Source: Ulva prolifera (Eukaryota; Chlorophyta; Ulvophyceae; Ulvales; Ulvaceae). Taken from it: a stretch of DNA of 64,000 bases. The stretch is from the NCBI GenBank assembly GCA_023078555.1, contig CM041202.1, positions 3,220,022 to 3,284,021 of the forward strand. Reading direction: 5' to 3'. The notes under the pieces are model-generated. The model was given only the letters and a program-made list of their open reading frames with translations, was not told where the DNA came from and made no database searches. Positions within the stretch are counted from its first letter, which is position 1; every line of letters starts with the position of its first letter. The translations under genes and the position numbers were made by a program. This document shows, one piece after another, positions 10,501-20,818 of this stretch.

Positions 10501-13468
10501 GCAGTCCAGTTATATGACCCCTACACCACAGTATTGCCAAACAAGGTGGGTCCTATGAGATTAACAGTGGCCAATCCTCAGGTCTACCGGTGCGTTGCAT
10601 GAAATACAATAATCCAACCACTGCCGAATCTGTACCCACCGCTTACCATAGTTTCAGGGCCTAGTACAAATTCCAGCGCTGCCTCTGTCCTGCCGAAGGA
10701 TCGCACGACCCTCTCACGTGGAAGTGTTGGACGATACCTGCCTAGACCGCCTTTGGACGGCCCAGAGGGCAGCAGTGCCATTGCTGGCCGTATACGCAAG
10801 TCTCACTTCTGGTGCAACTGAAGACGCCAATATGTGGCGCCGATGCCATCATGACGCCTCAATCCCACAGCCTTCGACAAACAGCCTGATTTGTGAGCTG
10901 CTGCGGTGGTCGCCGTGATGTACGGCATCACTAGCACAGCCAGCCAAAGGACAGCGCGCACCGCTTCCTGCATCCGCCCCTGCTCAAAGCAGCACCGTGC
11001 CAGATCCACCGTCGCCCGAAACACTAGCTGCTGCACCTCCTCTGATGCCGATGCAAACTGCATTGATGCCACCGTCGACGCTGAATCCGGCAGCGCGCCA
11101 GACGGCCGCACCAGGCTCAGCAGCGCCTGCTCTGACGCCGACCCGGCAGACATGTTGAGCGAACTGGGGGGGGATGCCGTCACATCAGCTTCCTGCACAG
11201 CCACGAGGGCACCGGGCGAGACAGGGGAGGCATGTGTGCGCTGGTGCTTCGGCGCAGTGCCTGCGCCGGCGGGGGCGCCGAGGGTCCCTGGGGCCGGGGG
11301 CGCCATGCGCCGCGCCTCTGCCAGGGCGGCGTTCAGGTGCTTCTCCGCCTCACGGTACCGCTTGCGCTGCCGGCAGGCGTACGCATGCATGATGTTCACC
11401 TGCATGCACGCGCCTGTCTGGCACAGGCGCCTCAGCCCGCCGGTGTCATGTGCGCTGGGCTACTACAAATGCATCTGTGCCAGGAGTGCGTCCCGTAGAG
11501 CCATACGCCGGAGCTGGCGGTTATTTGCACATCCAGCGCTCAAATTTCGTGATTCTGCAGCAGCAGCATTAGACGGCAGTCAGCACTTTGTGTGACTAGA
11601 TGGCAGTCAGCACTTTGTAAACCGAGCGGGGTTCAGAGGTGTGATGGCTTTGGCTGCAATGCTGCATCAACACCACCAGGACGAGCCACCCTCAATGCGG
11701 TATCACAAGCCACTTGCCACTAGCTATGCTGTGCAGCGGGCCTACATGCTGTGCCTCGTGGCAAGCAGGCGAACACCGCGTACTGGCTGCAGAAGCATGT
11801 TATGATGTGTACGCACGCTCAAGTTGCCACACCCGCACCTGCCTCGGGGCTGAGCATGCACATCTACACGGAGGACAGGCATAGTGCAGCGGAAGCGCAC
11901 GCTCAGCATGCACATGGTATCGACGGCTGTCTCCCCGCGCGTGCTGTGCGGCGCACGCTGCACGTGCTGCAGCAGCACCGCCCACACCGTGTCCACAACC
12001 GTCATCGCGATGTGCGAGTCGCCGCGGTAGCTGAGGCGGCCGGCGGGCGGGGCTGCGCGCACGCACGCAAGCAGCGCTGCGTGGTCCGCCGGCGCCGTGC
12101 ACTTGGCGTCGGCGAACGACGCCGCAAACAGCGCCTCCACGAGCGCCATTGTGTCGTTCTGGTAGCCCGTCGGCAGCACGTGCAGCCACGTCGACGGCAG
12201 GCCGCGATGGCCGTGCGTGTACCGCGCCCACCACACCTCGAACAGGCACCATGCGCGCGAGAACACGTCGGCGTTGTCGTCAATGATGAGGGCGACCTTG
12301 GACGCTGCGGCGATGGCTGATGTGGCGTGGGATAGGTCCAGGGGGGCTGTGAGGTCGACTGCGAGGATGTCGAGCCACACGTACGTGTCTGTGCCCATGC
12401 GGGTGTGGTGCTGGAAGTACTGCTGCAGTGCAGCGACGAGGGGCTGGAGGGGCATTGTGTGGTAGTAGATGACATAGACAGTGTGGGGTTTGCGGGCGGT
12501 GGCCGGGAGGAGCGCGGTGCGTGGGATGAGGGGGTTGCCTGATAGATCTGCTGCAGAGACATAGCTGCAGGCACCAGAGCTGTGGTGAGAGTGGATGCAG
12601 GGGATATGAACGAGCAAGGGTGGTGTGCAGACCTGAGCACTGTGCTCAGTGAGCGGTCCAGTTGCATTGTTCTGTGGGACGATGACGTGTACTGGGCAGT
12701 CACTACACAAGTAAATGTGTGAAGTGTAGCAAGGTGCGAGTTGATTGCTGTCATGCTGCAGGGACGATTTGAGCAATTGTCCTTGAGCAGCACTGCAGCA
12801 ACATTGGCGGGTGACGTTTATGGCCGACCAACGGAGAAGAGTGACGATAGAATCAAAGCAGAAACGGTCAACACCAGTTGAAACAGCTTGTAATTGGTGG
12901 AAAGCATGGGAGGTGCATGCCTCCGTTCAGCAGTGCCAGCATCTTCACTGACTGGCCGGATCACCCATTCCCAGAAAGTACCCGCTGATACATCCGTCAC
13001 CCCAAGTTCTTGGGCAAGCTCCTCTGTTCGGGGAACGACTTCATCTACGAGATACTTCAAAGAAACCGCAGATGAGATCGAGGACGGTACTGATACTGTG
13101 GTGAACTGTGGAACGGGCTTCGAGGTGGTTTGTATAAGATCAGCGCCTGATGAGACCACACACACTGGATCATATGACGGGCTTCGTGTGATCTGTTCTG
13201 CAGTGCTTGCGCGTGGAGGTCCATCGAAGTCAAACACGTCCACATCGGAGCTCGGAATCGCTGTGTGCGTTGAGTTATGCTTCTGTTCATCCGCGCATAA
13301 ACGCTCCAAAGACACTGTTTTGATGACATCATCTACGCTTTCAGGTATCCCCGACCCATATAAATTCACGTGTCCTGGTGCGGTGGCACTTGTCAAAGCA
13401 CTTTGACCTTCAACATCTCTAGCACGCTCGTCAGGATGAATTACAACCTTGGAACTACTACATCCCAT
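7578..13468 (-). CDS. MGCSSSK N-terminus, TIR-like segment and TPR repeat protein (multi-exon)
   Basis: The start ATG at 13468 gives MGCSSSK, a textbook N-myristoylation motif with adjacent Cys for palmitoylation, so membrane attachment is expected. Exon 1 runs to about 12950 (…TFWEWVIRP). A second large exon, about 12600-11850, encodes a Rossmann-like stretch with VWLDILAVDL, an alternating hydrophobic strand and SRAWCLFEVWW; the last resembles the WCL-x-E element of TIR domains. Then come TPR exons with mutually consistent phase-0 joins: 11399-10962, 10364-10101, 9964-9695, 9284-8982 and 8732-7578. TPR hallmarks include LGEIYSSMGNHGAALSAF and LARCCFEQGRMQEA. Donors are GTGCGC, GTGTGC, GTGTGG and GTGCGT. 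The exon 1/2 and exon 2/3 junctions are unresolved, and a micro-exon (RRMALRDALLAQ) near 11490 may belong. Such WCL(F/Y)E-plus-TPR proteins, often labelled kinesin-light-chain-like, are known from microalgae. The role is unknown; membrane-linked signalling or scaffolding is an inference. Confidence 0.7.
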
Positions 13469-13494
13469 ATGATTATGCAGGTTTAAACTTCAAT

Positions 13495-14149
13495 TCAATC
13501 GATACTACGTCTTGTTAACGCAGCAATCGTGCTGACTGAACTGCCTTCCACGGGATCGCTGATAGATCCTGGATACACGTTCTCGAAGCAATAGCAACAG
13601 GCCGTGCACTGCAAGCAGATAAGTTTCAAACATAATCTCATGTGTTCGTTTGTGCGCGATTGTTCATGCGCCCTGAGCCGTGCAGCTGTGCACAGACCAG
13701 GTTCAGGACCATGCATGGTTGCCACCACAAGAAACGCACGGGAAGAGACTGATGAGAATCGCAGCCCTAAACGTCACTGTACCTTCGATACTTGCTGGTC
13801 GATCGCCACAGTTGTTCTTTGCCGATCCTGTATCACGTTTCTTACCGACACCTTGCGTAAAACATCTGACATTGAACGTCGCTGGCATGGGCGTCTTGCT
13901 CACAAACTACGCATGATCGAAGCCAACTTAGCTAGGCTTACCTGAACATGCCTGTTGGGCCGTCTCCCACTGATTTGCAGCGGAAGGGCTCGTTGCCACA
14001 GTGCAGTCCGAGAAGCCGTTCGTCGGACGCACCTTTTGGAGCTGATTCAGCTGCGACAAATTTTGCACACAGGCTGAAATGGCGTCCGCGAACGCATTCG
14101 TCATCGGGGGCACGTTCTGCGACGGTGGCTCCCGCGCACGTAGAATCAT
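13495..14149 (-). CDS. Small unrecognised coiled-coil-type protein built from short exons
   Basis: Minus-strand exons join with matching phases: 14149-14033 (39 codons from ATG, ending NQLQK at a GTGCGT donor), 13969-13942 (WETAQQACS plus one base, GTAAGC donor), and 13865-13846 (completing D, then VLRKVS, GTAAGA donor). A last exon is probably 13608-13495 (38 codons including stop, Cys-rich start). The first three exons give a continuous amphipathic helix, DAISACVQNLSQLNQLQK then WETAQQACSDVLRKVS. The whole product would be about 94 residues. It lies between the start of the TPR gene (13468) and the first lipase exon. The length and single helix are like small subunits of BLOC, BORC or Mediator-type complexes, but I cannot name it. 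The final exon is the least certain part. Confidence 0.42.
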
Positions 14150-14328
14150 CGCCTCCAAGGTCTCTCACGTTGCCGTCCGAGAGGTCGCGTTTACAGGTTT
14201 GTGATTCTCAATATTTCAAGAGTAAGCAGCAACCTGTGATGTGTTGCTTCGCAACGTCGTCACGGAACCGGTCGCATTTCTTGTCGCTTCCAAACACCTG
14301 ACATGATGCGATTGAGTCACTGCAGGAG

Positions 14329-17300
14329 ATGATTTACGCAGTGGCGCTTTCGGAATCTATATATAGGCTGGTCGATGATGGACCCGTTGCAGCAGTGGCG
14401 CACGCTAATCACATTTTATCTGGAGTGCCATCAGCGGACGTCCCGCCCATAAACGTTCAATGCAGTCTTTCATCAGTCCCCCATCGGTACGATGCTGATG
14501 CATGTCTATCTGCTGCGACTTGGGCTGCCAATCGTGGCTTGTCCGTACGAATGCAGTGCTGGCTTGCACCTGTTGTCAGCTGCAGGTATCTGGTCGCTGA
14601 AAGTAAGGAAGTCATCATGATTTCTTTCGTCGGAACGAAGCAAATTCAGGATCTTCTGACAGACATCAACTATTGGCAAGTCCCGCTCACCACGGCAGAT
14701 GGCGCGCCCTGGCCCTCGACCGAAACCACGGATGACAAGAGAAGCAACAACGTGTTGGTTCATCAAGGATTCATGGCCCGCTCACAGCACATCCCCATCA
14801 AGCAGATGTATGAGCACGCCCGGGCATCGGGAAAACGCCTTCTCCTTTGTGGTGCGTCAGCCTTCAACGCATTTATGCACTAGTTCTTTTGACACCTGCG
14901 CGCACATCATCAGGATGCGACCTGGCGCGCACATCATCAGGATACAAGTGACCTGATACACACTGAGTGCAGTACTTTGCATCGTCCGACATCATGGTTT
15001 GTTGGTATTTACTACTGGTCAAGTCTGTTGCAGGCCATTCTCTGGGTGGAGCGGTTGCAACGCTGTGTACCTTGCGCCTGTTAGGCATGGATCCTGAAGC
15101 TGCCTCGCACATTCATTGCATAACATTTGCGTGCGTCGCCATCGGAAATCCAGAGGTCATGCGCATGGTTCATGCCAACGGATGGTCTCACCTCTTCCAG
15201 AACTTCATCCTTCCAGGTGTGCCACATAGATCGATGTACTCTGATCCCACGTCTGCTGCCAGACTGGTGCTGTGATACTATTTTTTTCTGTCCTGACGAT
15301 TGCATTCTGCAGAGGATGACGTGGTGCGGCTTGCGCTGCTGATGCAGCTCAAAGGTCTTCCGAGTGTCACACGTGAAGTTGCAGCCCACGCACTTGCGAT
15401 GCCCGGCCTCTCAGCCGATACTGAGGCGCCCACTGGGTCGGATCAACCACATCATCCCAATCATCAGCTGCTGCAGTCCTCCTTGGCCTTCCTCAACCGG
15501 TTTACGATCGAAGACCTCACCTCTCTGCCATTTGCTTCCGTCTCGGCTCCAGGCACTGACGCCGATAGCAAAGCACACCTGCGGAGCACCTCTGACGCAG
15601 GAGCATACATGCACGTGCCTGCCGCAGAACCCCAGCAGCAGTTTGATGGCGCTGCTCTTGCAGCGTCCATCAGGCCGTCTGGCGGCGGGGGCCGCGGCTG
15701 GAACATACCGTTCCAGGCAGGCCGGCGTTGGTCGCCGACGATGGGCGGACGCGCCCGCAGCTCTTCGCCTCCATCAGGCACACTTCCTGGTAGGGACCCA
15801 CCCAGTCCAGCGTACAGTCAGCAGCCTCGCAGAGGGCGATCGCCGGCCCGCGGCCGAAAGTTCGCTGGTCATGCGGTTGCGGGTGTCATGGGGTCGGATT
15901 ACATCTCGTCAGGGCTCTGGAGAGGTGCCGATGATGCGGCACTGCTGCAAGCGCACACGCGACAGCAGCGGCAGCATCCCCAGCAGCGGTCAGTGTCTGC
16001 TCCGCCGGCGGAAGCCGGGGCAGCCCCGCACAGCGACGCTGACCTGGAGCGTCTCGCGAGCATGCGGTCAGCGATCAGCGAGTCCGACGGGATGGCCGTT
16101 TCGGGCGTCGCCACGGCCGGCGGCCCGGTGGATCGCCGGCGGCGGAGGGCCGCAGTCGCCGCCCTGGCCGCGGCCCGGAACCGCGCCGGAGCGAAGCTTG
16201 CGGGCCTCTGGTCCGCTGCACAGTCCGGGGCGGTCCGGTTCAATGAGCACTACAACGTCATCCCCTCGTACCACCCCTTCGGCCTCCAGCTGTACCTCAA
16301 CCCTGAGGGCGTGTCCGTCGGGCTGCACTCGGACGACGTGGTCGCAGGCTCGCCGCCCAGCAGCAGCGGCGACAGCTCTCACACAGGGCAGTCGCCGCCG
16401 CCGCGGCACGCCGCGGCAGAACGGGTATCTGGGGACGACCTGCCTGGGACAGTCGGGGACGACCTGGAGCAGGAGGTGTCGGACCTGGTCGACCGTGGGG
16501 CGCTGATGCCCCAGCCGCTGCAGACGGGTGGCGGCCGCGGCAAGGTCTTCCACATGCACCGCATGTTCAACTACCGCCACCGCCTGCTGCACCTTCTCTC
16601 GATAATGGATGTTTTGCCGGGGCCGTACGTTGCGCCGCCTGTGCGGGACAAAGGCGCGGGCGGCAGGTACGGCGATGCCGTGGATGCGGGGGCGTGCGAG
16701 GGGTGCAGCGAGGAGGCGGAGGAGCAGCTCGATGCAGGTGTGGTGCGGCTGGCAGAGGAGATCATCCCCGAGCTGCAGCCGGCGCGCGTCGAGGTACATG
16801 TTCACCCGGTGCGGTTTGAAGTTCGGGGGGGCAAAGGGGGGCGCGGCCCGGCCGGGGTGCCTGTGCTGGCGCGGCACTGCGATGCCGACGTCTGCGTCCA
16901 AGGGTCCGGCCTCGGGTTCGTGTCCAGGGCGACGGTGCAGATTGCGGGGGCTCAGGTCGAAGTGGATGCCGGCGCGGTGGCAGCCTCAGCGACCGAGCAG
17001 TGCATGCGTGTGAAGTTGCCGCTGGCGGTGGTGCAGGACGCGGCGATGCGACCGGGCGGGGACGCGGCCGTGTCCCTGCGATCCGACTTTGCGGAGTCGC
17101 ATGCGCAGGCGCATGTGCGCGTGCCGCAGTGTGTGGTTGTGGGCTCGGCGGACGACACGGTGTGTGGTGTCATGCATGCAGTGGCCACAGCGGCGCCGGT
17201 CGACATGCATGCTGACGGTACTGTCACGGAGAGCCGCGGCGAGGCGGCGCCGCGCTCGTGGGCGCAGGCGCTGCGGCCGATGAAAATCCTGCAGCGGCTG

Positions 17301-18482
17301 CCGTGGCGGAACCGGCCGCGATCACTGGATCGGGCGGGGGACGCTGCGCCGCTGGAGCCTGCACCGGTCGCCATGTGCGGAGGCGTACGCTACGTCGATG
17401 CGTGCTGGGACTTTGCCATGCGGCGGCTGTCCGATGCGGCCTCGGCGCGGAGCCTGTTTGAGCTGGCCGCCGTTTTGCAGCAGCAGACGTGGCGTGAGCA
17501 GCTGGCTGAACGGCGGCGCGGCTCCGCCGCGGGTGCGGGCTCAGATGCTGGGATGGCGCGGGCCCTGGGCTCGCTCGTGTCGCACTTCAGGTCGCGTGTG
17601 TCGCACATGCGTGTAGCTGTGGCGCACCAGCTCTGCATGGTGCGGCGCGGGGCCTGGGCCGCGATCCTGCACATGTCTGCGATGACAACACGTGGCATCT
17701 GGCGCATGCAGCTCTCCAACAGCCAGTCGAGGATGCGCATGCTCGCGTCCCACCCCACGCTTGTACGGCCGCGTGCTGTGCAGCCTTCCAGGGAACCGCC
17801 GAACGCAGAGCCAGGGGCGGCCGCTGTTGTGGGCACAGAGGCGGTTGAGGACAACGGGGCGTCATCGGCGGACAGCACTGCAGAGGAGACACGCCGGCCG
17901 AGCATGGTGCGGAGGCCACGCATGCGTATGCGTGTCCCGCGCGCGCTGTGGAAGCGCAGCGGCCGCTGGTTCCCGGAGCGAGCGGCTGCGGCTGCCCCGA
18001 CCGGCCGCGGAGACGGTGCTGCCGAGGCGGAGGATGACGGAGGCACCCTTGTCGCAGACTGCCTGTACACTCCCGCCGCGTCAGCACTGCAGGGCGTGGA
18101 TGCATGTCTAGATGCTGTGATTGTGGCAGAGGATGTGCAGCTATGGCGGGGGCAGCGGCCCCCCGTCGTCGCGCGGCGGCGGCGGCGAGCTGTGGGGCGC
18201 GTGGTTGAAGCGGCCATCGCCCGGGGCGCGCGCGTGGTGCTGGTGCTGTCGGTGCCGGAGGCGGCGGGCGAGGGGCAGGCGTTTGAGTGGCTGGAGGAGG
18301 TGACACAGATGCGGGCGGCCTACGGGATGCAGTCGGTGGAGCACCGGGTGGTGGTGCTGGATGCTGCTGGCGAGAGCGGGCCGGCATGTGCGCGTCTGCA
18401 CAACGCCGTGGTGAGTTCGCTGACGGGGCGCTCGATAGATGACGACGACGAGGACGCGGTACCAATGAGTAGCAAGCTGTAG
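14329..18482 (+). CDS. Class 3 (alpha/beta hydrolase) lipase with very long C-terminal tail
   Basis: Four exons join with consistent phases: 14329-14486, 14586-14851, 15034-15216 and 15313-18482, giving 1258 residues if the ATG at 14329 is used. That ATG directly follows a CTGCAG acceptor-like site, so an upstream exon may exist. The catalytic core is near the N-terminus: SFVGTKQ, then VLVHQGFMARS, then LLLCGHSLGGAVATL with nucleophile Ser about residue 144, then ITFACVAIGNPEV and ILPEDDVVRL, which only forms across the third intron. The order and motifs match plant class 3 lipases that hydrolyse acylglycerols or galactolipids. The tail of about 1000 residues includes a Ser/Arg/Pro-rich stretch, a segment with HYNVIPSYHPFG and HRMFNYRHRLL, like the conserved C-terminal region of the plant relatives, and an acidic end (SIDDDDEDAVP). 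No clear signal peptide is visible. Confidence 0.85.
14895..14943. repeat. Direct repeat inside the second lipase intron
   Basis: The stretch GCGCGCACATCATCAGGAT occurs twice, about 26 bases apart, inside the intron at 14852-15033. It does not touch the splice sites. Confidence 0.75.
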
Positions 18483-20818
18483 GTAGGGGGCACTCAGGCC
18501 GCAGCGATGCGGATCTCTGGGTGGCATCTGCGGGGCCTTATCGCACCGGCTGGTGTGAGCCAGGATGCATAGGTGAGCATTAGTTGCATGACATAGTTTT
18601 GGTATGAACCCTTGAGCGTGACCATCAGCTGGAGCTGCAGTCGTAGGCGTAGTGGCTGTAAACAGGGAGTGGTTTTTTTTTTGTGTGGCGGGTGGGCGAG
18701 ATAGCATGTGGTGTGATGTTGCTGGATGCTACATTACATAGTCTACGTGGAGGCTGGAGGAGTTCAATTAGGCTATTGATGAGTGTGTAAGCCGATGCAG
18801 GCTGTTGACATTGTGGATGTGGGCATAATATCGCATGTTCAGATGTCCGCTCTTACAATATTCATCAGCGTTCTGCGAGTTACCCTGTCATCTGTTGAAA
18901 TTGCACTGGTGAATGATTCACTGTGGAGACCACACCTGTGGCAGATAAAATGACACTGTCGTCTCCCGCTACGCGTGACCCGTCACTGGATGGGCACCTG
19001 GCAACAGACAATCGCTAATGCATTCCGGGAGATCAAGTTTGTCCGTGGAGATCATTGATTCATTGTCTCATATCTCCACTGCATGACTCAATTGATCAGC
19101 AGCTGCAGCCAACACAAAGGAGTGCATGGTTCATTCGACAGATTTCATTCAACAGAGCCTGGCATGAAAGATCAACACATTGAGAATATGTGATCCTGGT
19201 GACGTACATAGTCTAGAATCTAGACTCTAGATGTGACCATTTGTCTTTGCCTAGCTTGTTGAGCATGCCAGCTTGTGCGATGCTCTCCATCACCAAAACG
19301 TGGACAATGAGGTCGTTGCCAATTGCAATCCACCCTGGCTATGCCTCTTCTCATTCTGAGCTCTGGTGTAACCATGTGTGCTGATGCAACGATTTGAGAT
19401 TGACCTGTGCAAGCAATTGTGCATTCCAGTACGTGGCTGTGCCACAACATTGGCGCCTGGCCGCTAGCTTGAGGGCCCAGAGGCCACATGCCACCTCGGC
19501 TGCAGCAGACGCACCACCAACTGGAATCTGGTAGCACAGAATGTACATGCATGAAGGGTAGGCACGACGGACATCAAGCAGCGAAGACACAGAAGGCCTC
19601 CCATATGATATCTGCAGGGCTCTACACAGATGAAGGCAGTCTCATGATGTAGTCCACACTCGAAGGGAGAGCCGCCCGGCGCGTAACGCCGTTGATGTGA
19701 GCGTTTGGGAGCTTGGAGGCTGCGGTGGCGCAGGCGCACAGAGCGGCCAGGCCCATGGCTCCACCACCACGGCCTTACATCAAGACGAACGCATATAGCA
19801 CATGTATGAACAGACACTCTGATTTGCAATGTGCAGCATGCAGAAGGGAATGAGCAGGCACAGCTCAGTATCGCACCACAGGTTCACACACGTCTGCATT
19901 CGTGGTCCTTGTCATGTTCAATGCTTTCAGCTTGTGAAACACACTTATGGCTCCGCCGCAAAGCCTGCTGCTGTGCAGCCTGAAATGACGGCGAAGTTCG
20001 GCGCGCACAGAAACACGAGAATCTTGTGCTGCAAGTCGTGGCATCTGCCGCCGCGGCGGTGTACTGCCGTCCCCTTACAGGACCTGGGTCGGCCCAGGCA
20101 GGCTGCCCGGGCGGGTCCCCGCTTCAGCCATCTGCTGTACATCACACGTCGACTCTACACAGCAAACACCAACATCTCCATGCGAACGCCAAGGTAGCCA
20201 ACAGCACAATTCTCAATAGACGGCAGACGGTCGATGCTGTAACTAACGCCGCGGACAGTACAGATTTGTATGCGCGAATGTGCGCAGGAGTTTCCAGGGT
20301 TGCGGCCATGCATACATGATTGCTCAGGGCAGGCACAGCCGGAATACAAATCAGTCGTGGCTCTCGGATCAGGGTTCCGCATGCCGGCTAGTCCCAATCA
20401 ATTCGTCGATGGATCTTACAAGGTATGTTCTCTCCACGGGGCAGGCAACTTCACAAGTTGTCCATCAACGAAAGTGTCTGCACACCCTGAACGGGTACAG
20501 CAATGCATGATTCAGTACTGACTACAGCTATCTCTAGAGACATTGAATAAACGACTAGCACACGCCAGAAAAATACAACCTCAATCCATGAGCCACCAAT
20601 AAACTTGTCAAACGTGAAATCTTCGAGGACAGTTCAGGCACTCCGCAGTCACATGTGGCAGCCGGGGGATTTCAGAATGAACGGCTTGAACATGCAGCCC
20701 GTTCCGCCCCCGTGCCTGCGGCCACACGCAGCCAGGAACATGATCACCACTCAAGAGCTCAGAGTGCTGCTCACAGCTCACCCGGGCTTCAGTTCATCAA
20801 CATCCACAGCAACTGTGG
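18483..20818. other. Spacer without a recognised gene
   Basis: The first 250 bases are probably the lipase 3' UTR; a T9 run lies near 18670 and TGTAA-like elements occur nearby. Around 20100-20400 both strands carry frames of 60-80 codons. One minus-strand frame ending in SYSIDRLPSIENCAVGYLG looks somewhat coding, but I could not build a splice-supported model or recognise it. Confidence 0.35.

Noticed and set aside
12002-12793. A 263-codon Thr/Ser/Arg-rich minus-strand frame
   Set aside because: Shadow of the exon that carries the WCLFE element, which has clear alternating secondary structure.
14881-14960. Two-copy direct repeat as a possible CRISPR or attachment site
   Set aside because: Only two copies inside an intron of a eukaryotic gene; it is an ordinary short duplication.
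15364-16506. A 380-codon plus-strand frame overlapping the lipase tail exon
   Set aside because: Shadow frame of the GC-rich lipase exon; the lipase frame alone continues the catalytic core in phase.
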